Positions 35,999 through 45,106 of a stretch of DNA of 64,000 bases are shown piece after piece; the first letter of the stretch is position 1; each line of letters opens with the position of its first letter. Made by a program: the position numbers and the translations under genes. This DNA comes from Firmicutes bacterium HGW-Firmicutes-14 (lineage in GTDB: Bacteria > Bacillota > Thermincolia > Thermincolales > UBA2595). The notes under the pieces are model-generated. The model was given only the letters and a program-made list of their open reading frames with translations. It was not told the DNA's origin and ran no database searches. Location of the stretch: the NCBI GenBank assembly GCA_002840275.1, contig PHAB01000002.1, positions 1-64,000 of the forward strand, given 5' to 3'.

Positions 35999-36646
35999 AT
36001 GGGCATCAAAGAACGGAAGCAAAGGGAAAGGGACGAAAAGCGTAATTTAATACTTAACGCTGCCGGGGCAATTGTCGCCGAAGAAGGGATTGACAGCCTT
36101 TCGGTCAGAAAAATAGCAGACAGAATCGAATATTCTCCGGCAATAATCTATCATTATTTTGAAAACAAAGAGGATATCATGCAACATTTGCTGGTCGGTA
36201 AATACCGGGAAGTTGTCGATCAGTTCCGGGCAGTTGAAATAAATAATCAAAATCCGGAGACAATTCTAAGAGAATTTTTAAAAAAATACATTAAATGGGC
36301 CATGAAAAACCGGGAAATATATAAAAACATCATGTTGAATAACTCAACCGGTGTGCTGGAATATACTTCGGTTCTTTGCCGGGGCGCTGTCGAAAAAAGA
36401 CCGGCCGTGGGAATGTTGGCCCAAGTAGTAAAGGAATTGTCTAAAGAGCCATTGCCTGAAAAACACTTGAATGGGGAACCCGAAGCAGGTGATGAACATA
36501 TGGAAATAAAGGCGCAGGCTGTCTGGGCATCGGCCTTTGGACTTGTTATCAGAATGATCGTTGAGAATATCCCTGAAGAACAGCAGGAGCGTCTCATTGC
36601 CGGGCATATAGAACTCATTACTGATGGATTAAGAGGCGGTAAATAA
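35999..36646 (+). CDS. TetR/AcrR-family transcriptional regulator
   Basis: 215 residues from ATG 35999. N-terminal HTH (LILNAAGAIVAEEGIDSLSVRKIADRIEYSPAIIYHYFENKEDI, written in full to about residue 58) of the TetR class. The C-terminal ligand domain is helical with WASAFGLVIRMIVEN near 177. It may control DUF6544 upstream or the decayed exporter that converges downstream. Ligand unknown. Confidence 0.92.
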   Translation: MGIKERKQRERDEKRNLILNAAGAIVAEEGIDSLSVRKIADRIEYSPAIIYHYFENKEDIMQHLLVGKYREVVDQFRAVEINNQNPETILREFLKKYIKWAMKNREIYKNIMLNNSTGVLEYTSVLCRGAVEKRPAVGMLAQVVKELSKEPLPEKHLNGEPEAGDEHMEIKAQAVWASAFGLVIRMIVENIPEEQQERLIAGHIELITDGLRGGK

Positions 36647-36669
36647 GGGAATACTGGCCTCTGAAACAG

Positions 36670-37910
36670 CTATTCTATTCTTAAAGCGTCTATTGGGTCA
36701 AGTTTTGAGGCTTTCGTGGCCGGATAAACACCGAAAAATATCCCGACCAGTAATGCAAAGAGGATAGCGATAATGATTGCGGGGATTGACACCGCGGTAT
36801 GGATGGCCGGGACAGCAGCCGGCAGCAGCCGGGCGCCTCCTAAACCCGCCATCAGGCCCAACAGGCCGCCAATCATACTTAGGACAACGGCTTCAATCAG
36901 GAACTGGACCAGGATGTCGCGGCGGCTGGCTCCTATGGCCTTGCGCACACCGATTTCACGGGTCCGTTCACTCACTGAAACCAGCATGATGTTCATGATG
37001 CCGATTCCGCCCACCAGCAGCGAAATAGCGGCAATACCGCCCAGGGCAGTAGTAAGGATGCCCAGGATATTTGAGATGGCATTCAGCATGTCCTGTTGTT
37101 TGAGAATTGAAAATTCCTCATCAGCATGGTTTTTCAGTAAAATACGCCTGACTGTTTTTTCGGCCGGTTTAACCGTTTCTGCTGATGTGGCTTTTACAAT
37201 AATCTGGCTTATGTTTTGGCCGGCGGGTTCAGAACGGGCAAGCATTTCAGTGACAGGAAGGTATATTTTTATATTCAGGTCCTCACCCTGGGGCCCCATA
37301 TTTTCCGGTTTTTTGTAAGCAAGAACACCTACAACTTTGTAATCCACGTTGTTCATTTTAAATGTCTTTCCGACCGAATCTCCGCCTTTGAACAATTCTT
37401 TGTTAGCCTGATCTCCAATAACCGCCACACGGGCCTTGTCGACCCGTTCTTTTTTTGTAAAAAAGCGTCCGTATCTTAAATCAATATCAGAAACCCTGGA
37501 CAGGTCTTCATCAACCCCTGTGGTGGAAGTCAGTATATCCAGGTCGTTAAGCCGGTCAACACCGGGCAGGATACCGGTTACGGCGGCAATATCTTTGTTG
37601 CCTCTTATTGCCAGGACATCATCATAAGTGAGAGTAATCCTTGCCTGGACAAAACCCTCTCTTCCGGTTTTGGAATCCAGGCTTCCGGTAGGTTCGTCTG
37701 CCAGGATTACTGACGGGGAATTTACAATAGCCCTGGCGGTGCGGGGAGGCATTCTGCTGTAGAGCCCGGCCAGTTCCACGTTTTCCAGGCTGTATATTGG
37801 GGGAGCAGGTTAAAGGCCTGAAACACAAAACCGATGTGTTTGTTTCGAATAGCCGCAAGCTTCCGGTCGCCCAGCTTACTGATAAATATTACAAACACCC
37901 CGGTGCCCGC
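36670..37910 (-). pseudogene. Collapsed MacB-type ABC exporter (ATPase fused to permease by deletion)
   Basis: Reading the minus strand from about 37890: an ATPase piece [28 protein letters not shown] (Q-loop), a frameshift, [15 protein letters not shown], a deletion removing the ABC signature, then [20 protein letters not shown] (Walker B) fused straight into the extracytoplasmic MacB domain. The C-terminal FtsX part with three TM helices (GIGIMNIMLVSVSERTREIG) is intact. The Walker A end of the ATPase and the first TM helix of the permease are gone. The open stretch 36670-37779 encodes a 369-residue chimera that cannot pump. It was probably a peptide or drug exporter. Confidence 0.85.
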
Positions 37911-38069
37911 CTAAAGTGGCACCGGATTTACAAAAAACCCACAAAACGACAATATATCTAAATGAAATTTACCGGCAGCTTCTTTTTTTTCCGGCTGAAT
38001 CTCTGCATCCCATAATATTGATGGAAATTGAGAATAATAAACACAAAAACAGGTGGTGTAAAACCAATT

Positions 38070-39449
38070 ATGGCAGGAATTTTTGACAGTATTTTCAAAG
38101 GTGAAAAGGTTCAGAGAAAACCCGAAGCTCCGCCAAGGAAAATGCATTGCCACCAGTGTGAGTATACTCCGGCAGGTGGATGCACCCAGGCTGGGGTTTG
38201 CGGGAAAAGCCCGGACCTGGCCAGTTTACAGGATACGATTATTTTCGGCCTGAAGGGGATAGCGGCATATGCTGTACATGCCCGGGAACTTGGGTATGAA
38301 GACCCCGATGTCAATGCTGTTACCCATGAAGCCCTCTTCTTAACTCTGACCAATGCGAATTTTAACCTGCAGGAGCATATTGATATGTGCCTGAAGGTAG
38401 GGTCAGCCACTGTCAAGGTGCTGGATTTATTGGATAAAGCCCATACAACGGAACTGGGGATTCCCCGCCCGGTCAGGGTTACCAGCAACAAGGTGGAAGG
38501 ACACTGTATTCTGGTCACAGGCCACGATTTACTGGCGTTGAAAGAATTGTTGAACCAGACTGAGGGCAAGGGAATCAATATTTATACCCATTCAGAAATG
38601 CTCCCGGCTCACGGTTACCCTGAGCTTAATAAACATGAACACCTGAAGGGTAATGTCGGCAAGGCCTGGTATGACCAGAGGGAGGTCTTTGACAAGTTTC
38701 CGGGGGCCATTCTGGCCACAACCAACTGTGTAATGCCGATAAAGAATAAGAATTACGGGGACAGGATGTTTACCTACCTGGTAGCCGGAGTGGAAGGTGC
38801 CACAAAAATCACGGACCGGGATTTTACACCAGTGATTGAGAAGGCTTTGTCTCTTCCACCGGCGGACGTACACTCAGATGAAACCCTTATTACGGGCTAT
38901 CATCATCAAAGTGTCCTGCCTATGGCTCCTCTTATTATTGATGCGGTTAAGGCGGGCAAAATCAGGCGGTTTTTTGTGGTTGCAGGGTGTGACGCTCCCA
39001 CTAAAGGCAGGGACTATTTCCGGGAACTGGCCCTGTCAATTCCCAAAGATTGTATCATCATCACTACTTCCTGCGGCAAATTCAGGTTTAATGACATTGA
39101 CTACGGTAATATCGAAGGGACAGAGATTCCCAGGTATATAGACCTGGGCCAGTGCAACAATTCAGGGTCGGCCACCAAGATTGCCCTGGCCCTGGCAGAA
39201 GCCTTTGAGTGTACCGTAAATGACCTGCCCCTCAGCATAGTTCTTTCCTGGTTTGAACAAAAGGCTGTGGCAATCCTGTTGGGGCTCTTAAGTCTAAACG
39301 TTCAGAATATAACTATCGGGCCCAAAGCGCCGGAATTCTTATCACCCGGGGTAGTTGAGGTGCTGCAGAAGAACTTCGGTTTACAATTAATCAGTGGTGA
39401 TGCCAAAGCAGACCTGGCCAGGATGCTGGGAGACCAACAGAGTTCTTAG
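38070..39449 (+). CDS. hcp: Hydroxylamine reductase / hybrid cluster protein, extended N-terminus
   Basis: Hcp carries a [4Fe-4S] and a hybrid Fe-S-O cluster and acts as a hydroxylamine or NO reductase in anaerobes. Starts at ATG 38070 after AGGTGGTG; 459 residues. The N-terminal CHQCEYTPAGGCTQAGVCGK gives C-x2-C-x7-C-x5-C, the class I ([4Fe-4S]) spacing. Hybrid-cluster motifs: TGHDLLALKELL, TTNCVMP, GCDAPTKGRDYF, TTSCGKFRFND and WFEQKA. A 24-residue extension precedes the first Cys, unlike the paralogue at 50941-52233. It stands alone with its own terminator. Confidence 0.95.
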   Translation: MAGIFDSIFKGEKVQRKPEAPPRKMHCHQCEYTPAGGCTQAGVCGKSPDLASLQDTIIFGLKGIAAYAVHARELGYEDPDVNAVTHEALFLTLTNANFNLQEHIDMCLKVGSATVKVLDLLDKAHTTELGIPRPVRVTSNKVEGHCILVTGHDLLALKELLNQTEGKGINIYTHSEMLPAHGYPELNKHEHLKGNVGKAWYDQREVFDKFPGAILATTNCVMPIKNKNYGDRMFTYLVAGVEGATKITDRDFTPVIEKALSLPPADVHSDETLITGYHHQSVLPMAPLIIDAVKAGKIRRFFVVAGCDAPTKGRDYFRELALSIPKDCIIITTSCGKFRFNDIDYGNIEGTEIPRYIDLGQCNNSGSATKIALALAEAFECTVNDLPLSIVLSWFEQKAVAILLGLLSLNVQNITIGPKAPEFLSPGVVEVLQKNFGLQLISGDAKADLARMLGDQQSS

Positions 39450-39531
39450 CGGCGGTTAAGCTGTCGGAAAAATAAATTTAGTCGGAATTTGCTGTCCTTG
39501 ATACCAGCCCATATACAGAGCGCATTATGTG

Positions 39532-39568
39532 ACAAGGCGTGTTTTGCAGCCTTGTTTTTCTTTTTTAC
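39532..39568 (+). terminator. Terminator after the first hcp gene
   Basis: A 7-bp stem ACAAGGC/GCCTTGT (39532-39538, 39549-39555) followed by TTTTCTTTTTT. Confidence 0.85.
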
Positions 39569-39713
39569 ATCTAACTTCGACCCAAATAACAAATAATTTC
39601 ATCCGGCAATTTTTCTTAGCAAAATGGGAATCGACATGGTTTTTAAGTGAAGTTATTTATAATTATATTGATAACAATTATTTAGTGAACTTTTTTGCAA
39701 AGGAGGTGATTTA

Positions 39714-41627
39714 ATGTTCAGAAATACATACTTCGTTTTGAACGTTAAACCGATAAAAATAATGGTTGGTATAATCGTTTTATTATTTTCTGTTTCGACG
39801 GCTGCCCTGGCTAATCCGGCAATAAACACGGTCAGCCCGGCTCATTTAAGTCAGCAGGATCAGGTCACACAGGTTAGTGCAACGGTGTATAATGTTTCTG
39901 TCATTACCCGGTTCACTGTTGACGATGAAGACATAGCAGGGACTATCTCAGGTGGCAATGTCAGTGCCGAAAAGAATTTCATACCCGGCCTTCATAGGGT
40001 ATATCTTTCAGTTTCCGATGAAGCGGGCAATATAGCTGAACGATCGTGGCAGTTTTATGTCAATGACCCGTCAAAGGCTTACCTGTTACCGGATAAAACA
40101 ACCTGTGAAAATTGCCACCCCAATACATGGAAAAACTTCCCTGGACACATGGTGGATATAAGGCTGGGCGGACACCCGCATTCTTGCGGGGCATGTCATT
40201 ACTATGGTTCACCGGAACAGCTTATTGTCCGTTCCGATGGGAGCAATATGGCATCCAACTGTATGGACTGCCATTCCACACATTATGGCCTGTACCTTGA
40301 ACCACCGCACGGCCATACTGCATGGAAGGGGACCTGGCCTGAATCGGGAGTCCCGATAAAATCGCCAAGAGAATCCTTTGATTGTCAGTACTGCCACCAA
40401 CCCGGGACAAAAGTCAGGCTGGGACACGACCTTGTGGCAGACCATGAGGCCGGTGAGGCGCCATGCACCTCCTGCCATTCGGCAATTCTTACTGTGACCC
40501 ACAATTCAAACGGAAACACCTGTAATACATGTCACGGGTCATCGAACCCCACAGTCCAAAGTGCTGCTCAGGGCCCGATGGCTGCAAAAGCGGGCACCCA
40601 CTTTTTCTGCAGTAACGTTGGGACCGGCAAGGGAATTGAAATTTACTCAACCCAGGAATTTAATGATTTGAACCTGGGAATTGTGTCCCTGGTGGTTTAC
40701 GGGCCGGATTTGGAAGTAGTTTCAGAAGAATGGGCTCCTGGCCCCGGGCTTGAAATAAGCCGCCTGAAGGTTGACGGCTGGAACCCGGCTGACGAACAGT
40801 ATATCCTGGCCTATATTGAACAGGAAGGCAGGTGGCAGAAACTGTCCGTTGCGGCAGAAGGGCAGATACTCTACAAGAGATACCCGGTCACATCCCCTGC
40901 CAGGTTGGTTTATCTTCCTCCCGGAACAACTAAGATTAAGACCATGGTCCGGTCCGGGCCTGGAGACAGCAATTACCAAGCTGTCTTAAATGTAAAGGAA
41001 GCGTATTACGGTAAACCTGTCAAATGCACCGGGTGTCATTCTGCGGCTGTTCATGAAGGCATACATAACTATAATCTCGACAGAGCCTGCCAGACCTGCC
41101 ACCTTTTGAGCCTGACCCAGGAACACATGAACAATCCCAAAACTCAGACAAAGACACTGGATTGTGATACATGCCACAACAGTAATAATCCGGCAGTAAC
41201 TCTGGCCGTTAATACCCATAAGACTGAATGTGCCGCCTGTCATAGTAAAGTACATACTACAGACATTTCAGAAAGCATGCCGGCCGATATTCCACTGTAC
41301 CAGGGGTTCTGCTGGTCGAGCGTAATGAATGCCCATATGTGGGCCGGAGAACCATGGATGCCCGCTGAATTTGCAGATACGGGCAGAGTGCTTGTTTCTG
41401 ACCTAAGGAGTGATATAAGCCGCCAGGATATTGAAACCTATTACCATAATGAGATGACGGCACAAGGGTGGCTTCCGGTAGAATTGACCCAGGAAAATAC
41501 TGACTGCCTGCAGTTAGGGTATGTTAAGGATACACGGGAAGTTTGCATATTCCGGTATAGCGGTCCGGTACCAAATACTGCGGTACCGGGATCAAACAAA
41601 TGCCGGCTGCTGATTCTTTATAAGTAA
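39714..41627 (+). CDS. Decaheme c-type cytochrome
   Basis: 637 residues from ATG 39714 after AAAGGAGGTGATTTA. One N-terminal hydrophobic signal/anchor (IMVGIIVLLFSVSTAALA), then an Ig/FN3-like region (about 35-125), then ten CxxCH heme-c motifs: six between about 131 and 274 (CENCH, CGACH, CMDCH, CQYCH, CTSCH, CNTCH) and four between about 438 and 510 (CTGCH, CQTCH, CDTCH, CAACH). A heme-free domain of 165 residues separates them. The C-terminal 120 residues are unrecognised. Such proteins carry electrons across the thick wall in metal-reducing or syntrophic Clostridia. No partner oxidoreductase or heme-lyase genes are nearby. Confidence 0.93.
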   Translation: MFRNTYFVLNVKPIKIMVGIIVLLFSVSTAALANPAINTVSPAHLSQQDQVTQVSATVYNVSVITRFTVDDEDIAGTISGGNVSAEKNFIPGLHRVYLSVSDEAGNIAERSWQFYVNDPSKAYLLPDKTTCENCHPNTWKNFPGHMVDIRLGGHPHSCGACHYYGSPEQLIVRSDGSNMASNCMDCHSTHYGLYLEPPHGHTAWKGTWPESGVPIKSPRESFDCQYCHQPGTKVRLGHDLVADHEAGEAPCTSCHSAILTVTHNSNGNTCNTCHGSSNPTVQSAAQGPMAAKAGTHFFCSNVGTGKGIEIYSTQEFNDLNLGIVSLVVYGPDLEVVSEEWAPGPGLEISRLKVDGWNPADEQYILAYIEQEGRWQKLSVAAEGQILYKRYPVTSPARLVYLPPGTTKIKTMVRSGPGDSNYQAVLNVKEAYYGKPVKCTGCHSAAVHEGIHNYNLDRACQTCHLLSLTQEHMNNPKTQTKTLDCDTCHNSNNPAVTLAVNTHKTECAACHSKVHTTDISESMPADIPLYQGFCWSSVMNAHMWAGEPWMPAEFADTGRVLVSDLRSDISRQDIETYYHNEMTAQGWLPVELTQENTDCLQLGYVKDTREVCIFRYSGPVPNTAVPGSNKCRLLILYK

Positions 41628-41644
41628 AGGGAGAGTTCTAATAC

Positions 41645-41697
41645 AAAATAATTGACGGTATCTGACTCGGTTTTTCCAGATACCGTCAATTATTTTG
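41645..41697. terminator. Long bidirectional terminator after the cytochrome
   Basis: A perfect stem of 15 bp (41650-41664 with 41677-41691), extended to about 20 bp by A/T pairs, with T-rich ends both ways. Confidence 0.92.
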
Positions 41698-41719
41698 CCG
41701 TTAAAGAGCCATGTGTTTT

Positions 41720-42022
41720 TCACGTCATCGGCAGGTCATATTCGTCTTCGTATTCCTTAATAAAACGGTGCATCAGGACTGTCCAGGTGAAGGTAATTAT
41801 AGCAGATACAAACGAGAACTCTATGTGTCTTCCAAAAGATGAACCCTGGCAGCTAAGCAGGGAAAAAATAAGGCCGCACCAGAAACCCTGGCAGAAGGTG
41901 CAGCTGAAAAGTTTCCGGAAAACATAATGAGTCCTGCCCAGATATTCCCGTACTTTCTTAAACAAAATAAAATCAAACAAGAAGAAACGGACAGCCAGGA
42001 TAAATAATAAATCTATTAACAT
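41720..42022 (-). CDS. Small membrane protein, DUF1360-like
   Basis: 100 residues. Hydrophobic segments at about 3-20 and 68-88, and the motif FSCTFCQGFWCGLIFSLL, which resembles the CxxCxGFW signature of DUF1360 proteins (function unknown, found in spore-formers). Its start overlaps the end of the upstream 56-residue gene by 7 nt, so the two are translationally coupled. Confidence 0.7.
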   Translation of the reverse strand: MLIDLLFILAVRFFLFDFILFKKVREYLGRTHYVFRKLFSCTFCQGFWCGLIFSLLSCQGSSFGRHIEFSFVSAIITFTWTVLMHRFIKEYEDEYDLPMT

Positions 42023-42186
42023 TTGTTCATCTCTTTTTCAAGTTCGGGGTACAATTCAACCAGTATCTTGAGCTGGTCCCGGGTCAGGGTTACATGTCCG
42101 CCAAAATCATCTTTGATAATTAACCGGTCATTAGCAGCTTCTACAGTGGGACAGCACTGTTTTTGGCATAAAGCAAGTTTTATCAT
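42016..42186 (-). CDS. Small cysteine-containing protein, unknown
   Basis: 56 residues from the minus-strand ATG at 42186 after GAGGAG; an earlier GTG at 42204 precedes the ribosome site. The sequence has LCQKQCCPTVEAANDRL near the N-terminus and a hydrophilic end GHVTLTRDQLKILVELYPELE. No family recognised. It overlaps the DUF1360-like gene downstream. Confidence 0.65.
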   Translation of the reverse strand: MIKLALCQKQCCPTVEAANDRLIIKDDFGGHVTLTRDQLKILVELYPELEKEMNKC

Positions 42187-42360
42187 ATCACATCCACTCC
42201 TCAATTATATTTTATTCCGGGACCGGGGATTCGTTACTGTATCACATTTTCTTTTGTCTGTCAGCAAAATATATTTTGGTTATTTTTCAAATACTATATT
42301 AGGACTTTGGGGTTAGACGCTGATTAATTAAGAATGTTGTTTATTAAAGGAGGTAACCGG

Positions 42361-42600
42361 ATGAACATAACACTGGACTTCAGGAACGGGAATTTGGGTT
42401 ACCCGGGAGTGGACAGGCTGAGGGATGCTATCGGCAGGATGGGACCTGACGGTGAACTGACCATTATGGTGAATTCAAACGACGCCCATGAAACGGACAT
42501 GCTGGTAGAAGAACTGCAGAGGCAGGGATTCGATTATCAGCCAAAAGGTTCTGCCGGTAACATCTATAATATTATCGCCAGAAGACATCTGCTCCACTAG
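42361..42600 (+). CDS. Small protein, possibly TusA-like fold
   Basis: 79 residues from ATG 42361 after AAAGGAGG. The pattern of a short strand, helix and strand, with MVNSNDAHETDMLVEELQRQ followed by GFDYQPKG, recalls the TusA/SirA fold, but the catalytic CPxP is absent. It could be a structural relative or simply unknown. A hairpin follows the stop codon. Confidence 0.65.
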   Translation: MNITLDFRNGNLGYPGVDRLRDAIGRMGPDGELTIMVNSNDAHETDMLVEELQRQGFDYQPKGSAGNIYNIIARRHLLH

Positions 42601-42624
42601 GGAGGAATTGAGAGACTGCTGCAA

Positions 42625-42672
42625 ATGGGCTGCGCCCCGTGTTTCGGACATGGGACGCAGCTCATTTGATAT
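42625..42672 (+). terminator. Hairpin after the TusA-like gene
   Basis: ATGGGCTGCG (42625-42634) pairs with CGCAGCTCAT (42656-42665) with one G-U pair; the inner sequence pairs further. The T-run is weak. Confidence 0.5.
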
Positions 42673-42771
42673 AATGTGCTCGATTTTCAGACAATTAAAT
42701 AGGAATAAAAGGAATTGATCGGAACATTATCGAACTAATCGTTTAACGCTAATAATAAGAGGTATCAAAGA

Positions 42772-43449
42772 ATGAATTTTACCGACACCGGAGCCCCTCC
42801 CCCGGCTGGACGCGGCCAAGAGAGAAGGATTATGGTTGAAGAACAGATAGCAGCCCGCGGGGTTAACAACACAGCTGTATTGGACAGCATGCTGGCCGTA
42901 CCCCGCCACCTGTTTGTTCCGCCTGATGTACAGGACCGGGCTTATGAAGATAAACCGCTTCCCATAGGCCAGGGACAAACGATAAGCCAGCCGTTCATGG
43001 TCGCATTAATGGCAGAAGCCCTGGAGCCGAAATCCACTGACCGTATCCTGGAAATAGGCACCGGTTCAGGATATGCAGCTGCAGTGTTGTCTGGAATTGT
43101 ATCCAGGGTTTTTACGGTAGAACGGCATGAGACGATAGCCCGCCAGGCCGGGTCCTGCCTTAAAGAGCTGGGTTATAACAATGTCAGGGTTAAGGTCGGT
43201 GACGGTACAAAAGGCTGGCCGGAAGAGGCTCCTTTCGATGGTATACAAGTCACCGCAGGGGCGCCCGGAATACCCCAATCCCTGTGTGAGCAGCTCAAAC
43301 CCGGGGGATACCTGGTAATTCCGGTAGGGGATTCCTTTTTTCAGGAACTGGTGAGGATCAAAAGAACTGCTGACGGTTTTTTTATTCAGGAAAGCCTCGG
43401 TACAGTCCGGTTTGTCCCTCTGATAGGGGAGGAAGGCTGGGTTCCTTAA
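42772..43449 (+). CDS. pcm: Protein-L-isoaspartate O-methyltransferase
   Basis: Repairs isoaspartyl damage using S-adenosylmethionine. 225 residues from ATG 42772. The N-terminal RRIMVEEQIAARGVNNTAVL and AVPRHLFVP are typical, the SAM motif I is LEIGTGSGYAAAVL (about 87-100), followed by VERHETIARQA and DGIQVTAGAPGIPQSL. Full length. The strand switches just downstream. Confidence 0.95.
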   Translation: MNFTDTGAPPPAGRGQERRIMVEEQIAARGVNNTAVLDSMLAVPRHLFVPPDVQDRAYEDKPLPIGQGQTISQPFMVALMAEALEPKSTDRILEIGTGSGYAAAVLSGIVSRVFTVERHETIARQAGSCLKELGYNNVRVKVGDGTKGWPEEAPFDGIQVTAGAPGIPQSLCEQLKPGGYLVIPVGDSFFQELVRIKRTADGFFIQESLGTVRFVPLIGEEGWVP

Positions 43450-43475
43450 CCCCGGACATTTCCCAACAACCGGTC

Positions 43476-44840
43476 TTATGTGCTAAACCCTGCCAGGTAT
43501 ACCGAATAATCGGTTAGGTACCGGTATAACTGCCCACGCCATAAAGGGAATTCGGTCTGTATAAAAGCCGGTGTTCTCGCCGGATTGCCATTTGCTTCAA
43601 GAAGCCAGGGTTTACCGAGTTTATCCACCACCAGGTCTATACCCAGCTCGCCCAAAGGGCCGAACCGTTCGTCAAGTACACCTGCCGTCCTAAGCGTCAG
43701 TTCCCCAATCAGGCCGAGAAAATCTTCTTTTTTATAAGGAATTTTTGGTATTATTTCTTTAAAAAGTTCCTTCAGGGGGATCCGTTTACCTCCTGCAGAA
43801 TAGTTTGTAATAGGGCTGTCTCCATATGGCCCTATTACTACCATGCCGGGCAGGACCCACTGGTTTTTGCCGTTTTTCATCGGACAGGTCCTGATGGAAA
43901 AAGGCCCTCCATGAAATTCCATACAGTTAATAGCCTGTTGGACCTGGTACCTGTATTTATTCGAAGTTGCGCTCCTCAAAACATCCGTGATTTCAGCGGC
44001 AGACGCTATGAAACGGGTTACATCTTCGGTGCCTTTTCTGAACCTGCATTCGAGACCCCCGTCCGTTTGTTTAACAAGGATAATCCCTTTTCCTTTCATA
44101 GAATTGACGGGTTTAAGATAGACGTTTTTATGTTTTATTAATTGTTCGGTCAAATCAGAAACGGTTTTTAATAACCTCGTGTCCGGTATATGATTTTTCA
44201 GCAGTTTATCACTTCCCAGGGTCCTGATAAAGTCTGATTTGCTGATACTTGTTTTGTTGTTGAAAATCCTGCCCGGACCGATAACGGCTTCGATAAGACC
44301 ATGGATTTTGGCGGATTCCGGGTAGATACGGTTAATCACCGAATCAGGGAAAGGGAATCTTCCCTGTTTCCAGGTACTGTATCCATGGTCAAAATAATAT
44401 CCCTGAATTGTCTTCGTGTTTAGATCAATATCCTTTCCGGAGAAAATGTATAGTATGCCTCGGTTTTTGAATAGATGGGCATATTTATGGTAGAAGCCGA
44501 GTTTCTCCGGAACATGACGGGAAAAAGCCAGCACTCCCACTAGGGGACCCAGTCGGAAGACCCGGCTGCCCTTAGGTTTAATCATCAAAGAGGTACCGTC
44601 AGGAATACCAAAACATTTCAACAGTTCGGGGGAAAACCCCATCTTTGAAAGGCCCACATTATTGACCGGGTGGGGGCCAAGAGCTGAATCAAGCGGCAGA
44701 ACGGCAGTTTCTGCCCGTGAAGAGCCAAACTTCAGGGTGACTGATTCACCCTTCATAAGCTTAAATCTGTTCAACAATCCGGGCGGCAGTGACCAAACGG
44801 TTCCGGAATGCTGAGTCCTGGTTACTTCATATGTTGTCAT
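43476..44840 (-). CDS. YheC/YheD-family ATP-grasp protein (spore coat associated)
   Basis: 454 residues from the minus-strand ATG at 44840, preceded by AAGGTGGG. The N-terminal third (VWSLPPGLLNRFKLMKGESVTLKFG) is followed by LGPLVGVLAFSRHVPEKLGFY. An ATP-grasp domain (about 220-445) has VYLKPVNSMKGKGIILV (ATP Lys), GPFSIRTCPMKNGKNQW and LGELGIDLVVDKLGKPWLLEANGNP (metal Glu/Asn). In Bacillus the family is tied to the spore coat. A paralogue lies at 47823-49175; the reaction is unknown. Confidence 0.9.
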   Translation of the reverse strand: MTTYEVTRTQHSGTVWSLPPGLLNRFKLMKGESVTLKFGSSRAETAVLPLDSALGPHPVNNVGLSKMGFSPELLKCFGIPDGTSLMIKPKGSRVFRLGPLVGVLAFSRHVPEKLGFYHKYAHLFKNRGILYIFSGKDIDLNTKTIQGYYFDHGYSTWKQGRFPFPDSVINRIYPESAKIHGLIEAVIGPGRIFNNKTSISKSDFIRTLGSDKLLKNHIPDTRLLKTVSDLTEQLIKHKNVYLKPVNSMKGKGIILVKQTDGGLECRFRKGTEDVTRFIASAAEITDVLRSATSNKYRYQVQQAINCMEFHGGPFSIRTCPMKNGKNQWVLPGMVVIGPYGDSPITNYSAGGKRIPLKELFKEIIPKIPYKKEDFLGLIGELTLRTAGVLDERFGPLGELGIDLVVDKLGKPWLLEANGNPARTPAFIQTEFPLWRGQLYRYLTDYSVYLAGFST

Positions 44841-45054
44841 ATATTCCCACCTTGCAACAAATCCTTTTTTGTTACTATATGTCAACAAAAGGCCTGTTGT
44901 GAGCGGAATGCTTGGAATAACCGGATAATAACCGGGATAAAAAACAAACGGCCGGATGTGCCGATCGTCTGCTTAATATTATACCTTCATTTTATTCTTT
45001 TAAATTAAGTTGTGACAATTGTATCAATTTTAACCCATTTTTGCAAAGAAAACA

Positions 45055-45063
45055 TGATATAAT
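45055..45063 (+). promoter_or_regulatory. Extended -10 promoter of the Na/Pi transporter gene
   Basis: TGATATAAT lies 44 nt before the start codon of the transporter. No good -35 box is seen 16-18 nt upstream. Confidence 0.5.
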
Positions 45064-45106
45064 TTTAGTGAAACTGTTTTCTAACAACACATGAAGGGGA
45101 AGCATA

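Noticed and set aside
39529-39714. 61-codon ORF before the decaheme cytochrome
   Set aside because: Starts in the hcp terminator, lacks a ribosome site, and is AT-driven low-complexity sequence.
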